Source: Telmatactis stephensoni (taxonomy: Eukaryota; Cnidaria; Anthozoa; Actiniaria; Isophelliidae). Taken from it: a stretch of 64,000 nucleotides of DNA. Location: NCBI GenBank assembly GCA_029948255.1, contig JALIZF010001823.1:769001-833000 (forward strand), in the 5' to 3' direction. The notes beneath the pieces are model-generated. The model was given only the letters and a program-made list of their open reading frames with translations. It was not told the DNA's origin and did not search any database. Below, piece after piece: positions 58,001 to 64,000 of this stretch (positions are counted from its first letter, which is position 1; every line of letters begins with the position of its first letter). The position numbers and the translations under genes are program-made.

Positions 58001-61000
58001 CCCTTTAAATGCTGGTTTAAGATAGTAACTAAAATAAGTAACCATTATCGAATGTCCTACATTTATTAAGATGTAAAAGAAACTAAGTAAGCGCGTTATT
58101 AAACTAGTCGTCTCTGGTGAACTAGGTTTATTAACCACTATTACTAACGTCATTTTTGCCATGGAGTTTAGTATCTTGTAGAGACAACGCTTATAAAGAA
58201 GGACGTGAAGAAACGAGAGTGACAAGTTGAAGATGGCATTGGCTTGATGCACAGAACAAGAGATTTGTAAGTTCGTCGACGTTCTAGTCAAGTCAATGTC
58301 TTTGCATTTATTCAGTCAAGCGTTTATTTAGTCACACATGCTAGCTACAACCACATTGCTACATGTACTCTTAACAAGTGCTTATAATATGGTGTACTGT
58401 ACATGAAATGTAGTTTACTTGTAAAATCCGTTCCAATTTTAATTTCAGATTGTTGGTGTTGATCACAAGTTCTTCGTTTGGCAACCTAATAAGCTGAGTT
58501 GGATCTGTTGATAATTTCATCATGTGCTACTCTCCAGGGTAGGTTATTATCACTTATAAACAGTGCCATTTGAAAATTTGAAAATGCTATGCTAAACTGG
58601 AAAATTTCCTGTGTTGACTTTGACCTCAGATATCATATCCGGACTTGGGATATTATATCTTGAGATCAACCAATCATAGGTCATTTCTTGTACACACTTC
58701 CAGAGTAAAATATTATATCCAGCATGGACCAATCACCAGTTGTCTATTTTTAGAAATAGATATGGTATCCGAAATCAACCAATGCAAATGCTTAAATACA
58801 AGATACTCTGCAAGACATGAAAATCCACACAAAACAGGAGGAAATATGTATACCCTTAATATCTATGAAAACGAGATAATATTCTTTTTATTCTTAAGAT
58901 GATTTTGGGCAACAATTATTGCTTTTTTTATTTGCGTTAACGAGAAAACTGTTCTTGTGTTTTGAATAACAACTTCTTACAAAACAAATCAAGTGCATGC
59001 AGATAAATGTGGTAGATTTTGATTTTAAGTACTTCTGAAGGATCTCATGCTCACGAATTGGCATCTGACTTTGGCAATAGCGTTCCACTCGTGGAATCAT
59101 CACACGATAGCGAAGTTTCTTATTCTTTCTAAAATTCCAAAGTCTCGGGTTTGTAATGTTCCTTGTCAAATTATTTGTTTTTAGACTCACAGCACTGCAA
59201 ATAAGAGTAATCCAGCACACAAAAGTTTGATAAACAGACTACAATGACTTGTCAAGCTGAGGTGAACACCAAACAAAAGTACATGCAAATGTTACATTAA
59301 GATTTGACCACAAATGATGTAAGTTTTTGTAACCTCAAAACACTTCTCGAAAGCAATGGTTGAACGAGTGCCATTTTCAAAATGTTTTGAAACATCGGCT
59401 TCACTCATAGATCAGAATTGAAAGGCCTCCCCCCAAAAATGACAATTTATATTTATTCGATCAAGATAGTTTACATCTAACCATTTATTTATAGTCGAAG
59501 TGCCATCACACTCCATTGTCGGCAAAGTGGACAAAATTGTCTTGCATGTATCTTTGACCATCGGTGTTTTGAGATTGCCTGACTTGGCCGACTGTCAGCA
59601 AGCGTTGATCACTCGCACATTCTGTTAATAAGCACCACAGTAATGCAGTGCATTAACTTGACCAAGGCAGTACTGCAACCCCAACATCAAACACTAGTAA
59701 CATCTAAAACTTTGAATAAAAGTTGATGATATAACATTCGAATGGAACTCTATTATCTTCCATGATCTCTTATTCACCATTTTAACTCGGTTAATATGCC
59801 ACTTCTCGTTTTTCTGAATTTAGATCTTCCCCGCATACGAGCTGTCATTATTCACGCCAAGGATAGTATTTCAAGTATTTCTCAATACTAAGTTGGGAAA
59901 GTCGTATGAATGCATATTTATTATATGACAGATTGTGCTTACAAAGTATATAATTTATATAGCGAAATGAACATCATCAACTAGCTTCCAAGGAAAAGGT
60001 TGTGTACATTCATTGTGTTTAACTACTTGCCATGCAGCGAACCGAAATGCCAAAACAATCACGTTTTATGACTCAAGTGTTTTGCTAAAAGCCATTTTAA
60101 AGTCGATGAGTTAATCTCGAAGAGATCTAAATATTTTTGGGTTATCTGCTTTCTGAGTCTCTGGTTGTTGAAAAAAGTGAATAATTTTACTCATGTTTGT
60201 CAGTGAAAGACGTATTTACACATGGTCAGCAAATTCAAAGAGAACAATCTCAAGGGCATCATATTTCAGTCGCCTAGTTATGAGAACGTAGAGCTCACTA
60301 GCAGTAAATTTCAATTTTCTTACTTCTTTGTTTTTACGCTGGCACCTAAAGACTGTATTTAAAAAAATATATATGTATGTTTTTTTTACAACAAAGTGAC
60401 CTTGATAGGCTAGGCCACCAAAAAAAAATCTAGTAGTTCGGTCTTACAGAGTGTATAAGCAATTTCCTTATTATATGATACTTTTGCTGATCAATTCTTG
60501 GGCTTGAAAAAAGAGAGAGTTTTAAGTTCATACACCTTTCTACATAGTAAGAATTTTCATGTGAAAGACGTTTTTGTCCTCAAATGATTGTGAAAATCAT
60601 CAATTCTGTCTGACTGAGAGCAGAGCATCGGATTTTTTGAAGGATAAAAACAAACAAAAAGAACCAAACAAACAAAAAATGAATTGCAATATAAACATTG
60701 TGACACAATTGGGTTAGTCTTTGTCAAACATCAGCCAACTTAGATGGTCAAGTGAACTTCTAAATTTAGTATGATGTCTCATCATGTCACCATGGTGATG
60801 TTCAAATCTCCATGTCTCTGTTTAACTTTATAAATTTCCATTTTAAAATCTCATAAATGATCTTTAGACAATCTGTAACAGCTAAAGTGTAATTTTTGTA
60901 TTTAGTTCGATCTTCATATTTTAGGTTTCTGATTTTGATTGACTGAAGCCAGCTAATTGGCAAAAACCTTTTGAGTGTTTAAATGTCCGAGTTCGCATAA

Positions 61001-61403
61001 TTTTGAAAATTGAAGTAAAACGATATAAACTATTAGGCTAAAGCTAAACTGGAAAGCCAAATGGAGCCGTCTAGATACAGATCTCTTTGACCTAAACTGT
61101 TTTCACGGTAAGCCTTGGCGCCAATTCTTCGGTGTGCCATGTCTTATCAGGTTTATCAGTCTTTAAGTAGTCGCTCGGCAATGACATAACGATAATCATC
61201 TATATCATCCTTCAAAGAAAAGATAACCCACTATAAACCAAACAACTGAAATGTTTAAACCATTTTCATTCTTGAAGACAGTGCAACCCAAAGTCACTCA
61301 GTAGTAGGGCAAAAACTCTGACTCGAGAAGGTTGAGCTTGAAGTGACATCAAAGGATTAGGAAAAAGTATGACAAAGTAGTCAAAGTGCATATAACAAAG
61401 TAC
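58001..61403. other. Long stretch without a convincing gene
   Basis: A 108-codon minus frame at 59220-58894 contains NPRLWNFRKNKKLRYRVMIP and VERYCQSQMPIREHEILQKY and could be a real exon, perhaps of the protease gene starting upstream at 62141, but no family is recognised. AT-rich repeats and homopolymers fill the rest (e.g. ATATATATGT near 60368). Confidence 0.4.
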
Positions 61404-62141
61404 CTTGGAAAAAAAAATATTGTCCACTTCCTGCATTATAGATTCTGCTACATGAAAAATACAAAAAGGAACTTTAGAACTCACTCATTCTTTCGAAATT
61501 TAATTAGAGAGTTCGAAAAAAGCACCATAAAAAATTAGCAAATATAAACCTTTAGTACGTATACACCACAGCTTACTGCATCATGCTGTAGAGGGTGATC
61601 TATAGTGCTTTTATGCCAATCTTTGCGAACAAGAAGCCTTTTTTGGAGAACATTTCTATGAAAAGAAAAAGGAATATAAAGAGAGAGAGATAGATACATA
61701 CATACATACAGGTTCTAAAGAGTAATCAAATAAACCCGTGCAAAAACACTCGGCATTACATGTGTATATATATTTATAGAATGTGACACAGGTATTTTGC
61801 CAAACTTCGAAAAGAAGCAAAGAGATTTTAGCTTTCGATCTCTCTTTCACATCAGTGTATATCAGGTCCCGTAGTCCGGCAAAATTATATTTAGAGTATG
61901 ATCATACCTTAGATGTTTATAAGCAGCAGTACTGTTGAAGTCTTTTCTGAGTGGATCAATGATCGCTATTGTGTATTTGTCGAGGTCAACAACCTGTTGA
62001 AACAAAATTGCTTTTTATTATGGAAATGACAAAGTGTAATATAAGGAATTGCTCATTACTCATGGTGCTTACCCAGAGTCCCCAATGTTTAGGGGAAAAC
62101 TGGCTAGGAAAAATCATTTTCTTGAACTTTGAGAGATCAAC
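61404..62141 (-). CDS. Ulp1-type (C48) cysteine protease, catalytic exons
   Basis: Minus-strand exons: 62141-62073 (VDLSKFKKMIFPSQFSPKHW then GLW, phase 0), 61993-61908 (VVDLDKYTIAIIDPLRKDFN, ends in phase 2) and 61655-61550 (VLQKRLLVRKDWHKSTIDHP, QHDAVSCGVYVLK). Borders are GT-AG and phases fit. The catalytic set is present in order: His of KHW, Asp of IIDP, Gln of LQHDAVSC and Cys of SCGVYV, with Q-x5-C spacing. A fourth candidate exon, 61447-61404 (ESIMQEVDNIFFSK), would follow but is out of phase as drawn. Ulp1-like enzymes remove SUMO or related modifiers; many copies are carried by transposons, so host or mobile origin is open. Upstream exons were not found. Confidence 0.75.
61680..61710 (+). 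repeat. GA/GATA/CATA microsatellite
   Basis: AGAGAGAGAGATAGATACATACATACATACAGG in the intron between the second and third protease exons. Confidence 0.85.
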
Positions 62142-62828
62142 CTGTCAAGAATAGAAGAAATAATTATCGGTATGATTAATGATGGTTTAGAAAAATAGCT
62201 CGTTAGACAAGTTGTATGTCTGGTGCACTACTGCTCTCAGAACTGAGCAGCCAAGATTCTGATTTTATATAGTTACAACCAGCATCATGAGTATTAACCG
62301 TTTTACCACAGTGGTAGATCTACCTTTTTTTCCCAAGATTTTTCTTCTAAAACCACTTGATAAAATTGGAATTTGCCGTGATGATATTTTTACCCTATAA
62401 GGTGAAGGACATAATCTTGTTAATATCACTTGAATTACTGAATTGCCGGGCCTTCATAATCGTAAATTACAGTAAAAGCTAGAGAATTGCAAATATATAC
62501 TTTAACGTTTTATTTGCATCACTTTCGAGCAACTTTATGTATTCATCAATTACCTACCGACAAAGTTTATAAAAAAACTTCATTACCGATAATTCGTTTT
62601 TATTGGCTATTGAAAATCATTACTTGTGACATAGGCCTACTGTTAAAAGAAATGTATTATTATTATTGGCTTAGAAGGAATTTTGACTGTATCTGTTTCA
62701 ATTAGCAGCAGTAAGGGTTTATCTCGATCGCACCCTGTGATTTACAGGGCCTGCCTGCTTAGATCGAGGGGTGTCCACATCGGGGATTCTCTGCGCCGCG
62801 ATTTGAGATTAAAAAATTCTTTATATAT
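62142..62828. other. Spacer between protease and polymerase-like pseudogene
   Basis: At about 62724-62770 CTCGATC...GATCGAG encloses CCCTGTGATTTACAGGG, a nested stem-loop 60 bp upstream of the next ATG. A short TATATATATG box-like run lies at 62821-62830. No exon recognised. Confidence 0.4.
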
Positions 62829-64000
62829 ATGGACGCGATCGACTGGTTATTAAAAACTGACTTAGATGGCTCTTTGCCTCCCATTGCCTCCAGAGAAATA
62901 GCGCGGCTCAGAAAGAGTGTCATTGATAATACAGATGCAAATATTGTTTTTACAACGTTTATAGAGAAAGATACAGATGCTTCGATGACCGAGGAGCGCG
63001 CGGAGGAAATTATAGATAAACTGCCCGACGGGGATTTTCGTCTTCAGTTGGCATTTATAAAACACGATGGCCGTCGGTGGGTGATTGAAAAAGGACGTAA
63101 TCCAATAAGAAACAGCAGAAAAAAAGATATATTTACTTTAAATAAAAATACCAAACCGGGTGCATTAGTAGGTATTGATAGTTTATATTACGACGATGCT
63201 TATCCTGTAACGGTTGTTATTTACTCTGCGTATAAAATTAGAACTCCTAATGCCAATAATTTACAACCCATGAGACACCCTGGCAATTGTGTTGCAAAGT
63301 TAGTTAGAGAATTCTTTAGCGATGCAGCCAGAGGTGGAAAACTTACTAAGCAAAGAAAAGAAGTTATTGACCATTGGGAACTTTCAGTGAAAATGATCAT
63401 GGTTGGTAGCCTATAGATAAATATTAAAAGGTTAGAAGTTGATTAATTAAAGCGACGCTATTACAGTTAAGGAATATTACCGACGGTATTATTTACCCTG
63501 GTACTCATAAATACAGTAAAAATGGAAGACCTATTGTTATTTACCAGCACAACGGACATGCTTGGCGTGAGGTTAAATTTCCAAAGAAAAAAGAAGTTAA
63601 AGTTTATGAAACCTCTCCACTTTACGTTTCATAAGAGTTTTTTGATGGTGTTATGTTAGAACCCAGTGACTTTGTACATGAAAATTCTATTTGGTTTTTA
63701 GACCCTGAAGGTAACCAGTTTATAACACAGAACGGTACGCTTTACCGTCCAAAAGAAGAACATAACAAAATTAAAGCAGCTTGTGAGGAATTTGGAGAAG
63801 ATTTTGAAAATGAAGTCTTTAGTAGTCGTAGTTTAGACTTCTTAGCTGCTAAAAAGCGTAATGGTTGGAAACCGACACCAAAAGAGTTTACAGAAGATAT
63901 TGCTGCTGCTTGTGTTGAACACGGACACGGTGGTCTTTAGAATATGGAGTACAACAAAGATGAATTCATTTCTTTAGACATGAAGCATTGTTATCCAGCT
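62829..64000 (+). pseudogene. Broken polymerase-like gene (DMKxCYPA motif), runs off the window
   Basis: An intronless 195-codon frame opens at 62829 (MDAIDWLLKTDLDG...) and ends at a TAG (63414-63416) after HPGNCVAKLVREFF and a basic/helical stretch. The same protein appears to continue in another frame from 63443 (ITDGIIYPGTHKYS, VIYQHNGHAWREV), through a TAA at 63634-63636, then MLEPSDFVHENSIWFLDPEG ... KKRNGWKPTP ... EHGHGGL, a TAG at 63938-63940, and on to EFISLDMKHCYPA at the window edge. The last piece fits motif A of B-family-type DNA polymerases (D-x2-S/C-L/Y-P). The last three pieces share one frame, separated only by stops, so this reads as one decayed gene with one frameshift and stops, not an operon. 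The polymerase assignment rests on motif A and remembered relatives; it is unproven. Confidence 0.55.

Noticed and set aside
58001..58291. 97-codon minus-strand hydrophobic frame
   Set aside because: No recognisable motif or exon borders; composition fits AT-rich non-coding DNA.
62724..62770. Possible tRNA-like fold (5-bp stem with 7-base loop, CCCTG TGATTTA CAGGG, inside CTCGATC/GATCGAG)
   Set aside because: Only about 48 bases, no D or T arm and no CCA-proximal acceptor structure; kept only as a stem-loop note.
62829..63940. Reading the 62829-63416 and 63653-63940 frames as separate genes of a compact virus-like operon
   Set aside because: The segments from 63443 onward share one frame broken only by stops and look collinear with a single protein, so decay of one gene is simpler.

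Overview
The window is animal (metazoan) nuclear DNA. It is AT-rich, its genes are split by GT-AG introns, and most of it is transposon-derived. The style of the repeats (non-LTR retrotransposons with (TAAA)n or (ATT)n tails, a LINE with a restriction-like endonuclease, very many foldback/MITE elements) suggests a cnidarian such as a coral or sea anemone. That placement is an inference from repeat style and not proven. The only clearly recognisable host gene is the 3' end of NOLC1 (Nopp140), on the + strand in five exons between 16439 and 19677. A one-exon start of a zinc-ribbon protein lies at 187-253 (-).

Layout: 1-7.4 kb holds the zinc-ribbon exon, a 20-bp minisatellite, the N-terminal part of a Harbinger-like transposase, a 0.7-kb inverted-repeat element, a decayed LINE reverse transcriptase and nested MITEs. 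7.9-13.2 kb is one uninterrupted satellite of GGTAC-containing 7-8-mers with a 1,407-bp higher-order duplication; its right edge cuts into a retroelement RT. 14.8-15.9 kb is a frameshifted LINE tail with a restriction-like endonuclease. 16.4-19.7 kb is NOLC1. 22.3-30.1 kb is the most interesting unit: a 7.8-kb DNA transposon with ~230-250-bp terminal inverted repeats and two intron-containing genes that still read through. They are a 417-aa DDE transposase of IS3-like (IS3EU-like) type and a 370-aa RING-finger partner.

30-43 kb is a field of foldback and inverted-repeat elements: a hAT-like element with an 8-bp target duplication, a 2.4-kb compound palindrome, a foldback abutting a second 20-bp minisatellite, and long-TIR elements carrying a zinc-binding fragment and a RecQ-like helicase fragment. 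44.6-48.2 kb is a tnp2-type (EnSpm/CACTA-like) transposase gene with MITEs in its introns, facing a divergent small exon at 49.4 kb. 52.5-53.0 kb has a two-exon small gene whose intron is filled by a perfect 228-bp (TAAA)n tract. 56.8-58.0 kb is a degenerate satellite. 61.4-62.1 kb carries exons of a Ulp1-type cysteine protease with all catalytic residues. The right edge (62.8-64 kb) is an intronless, broken gene resembling a B-family-type DNA polymerase element.

The genes do not form a pathway. The biology here is mainly of mobile elements, several with signs of recent activity (intact reading frames, perfect target duplications, identical satellite copies), and of one host gene whose introns have collected them.
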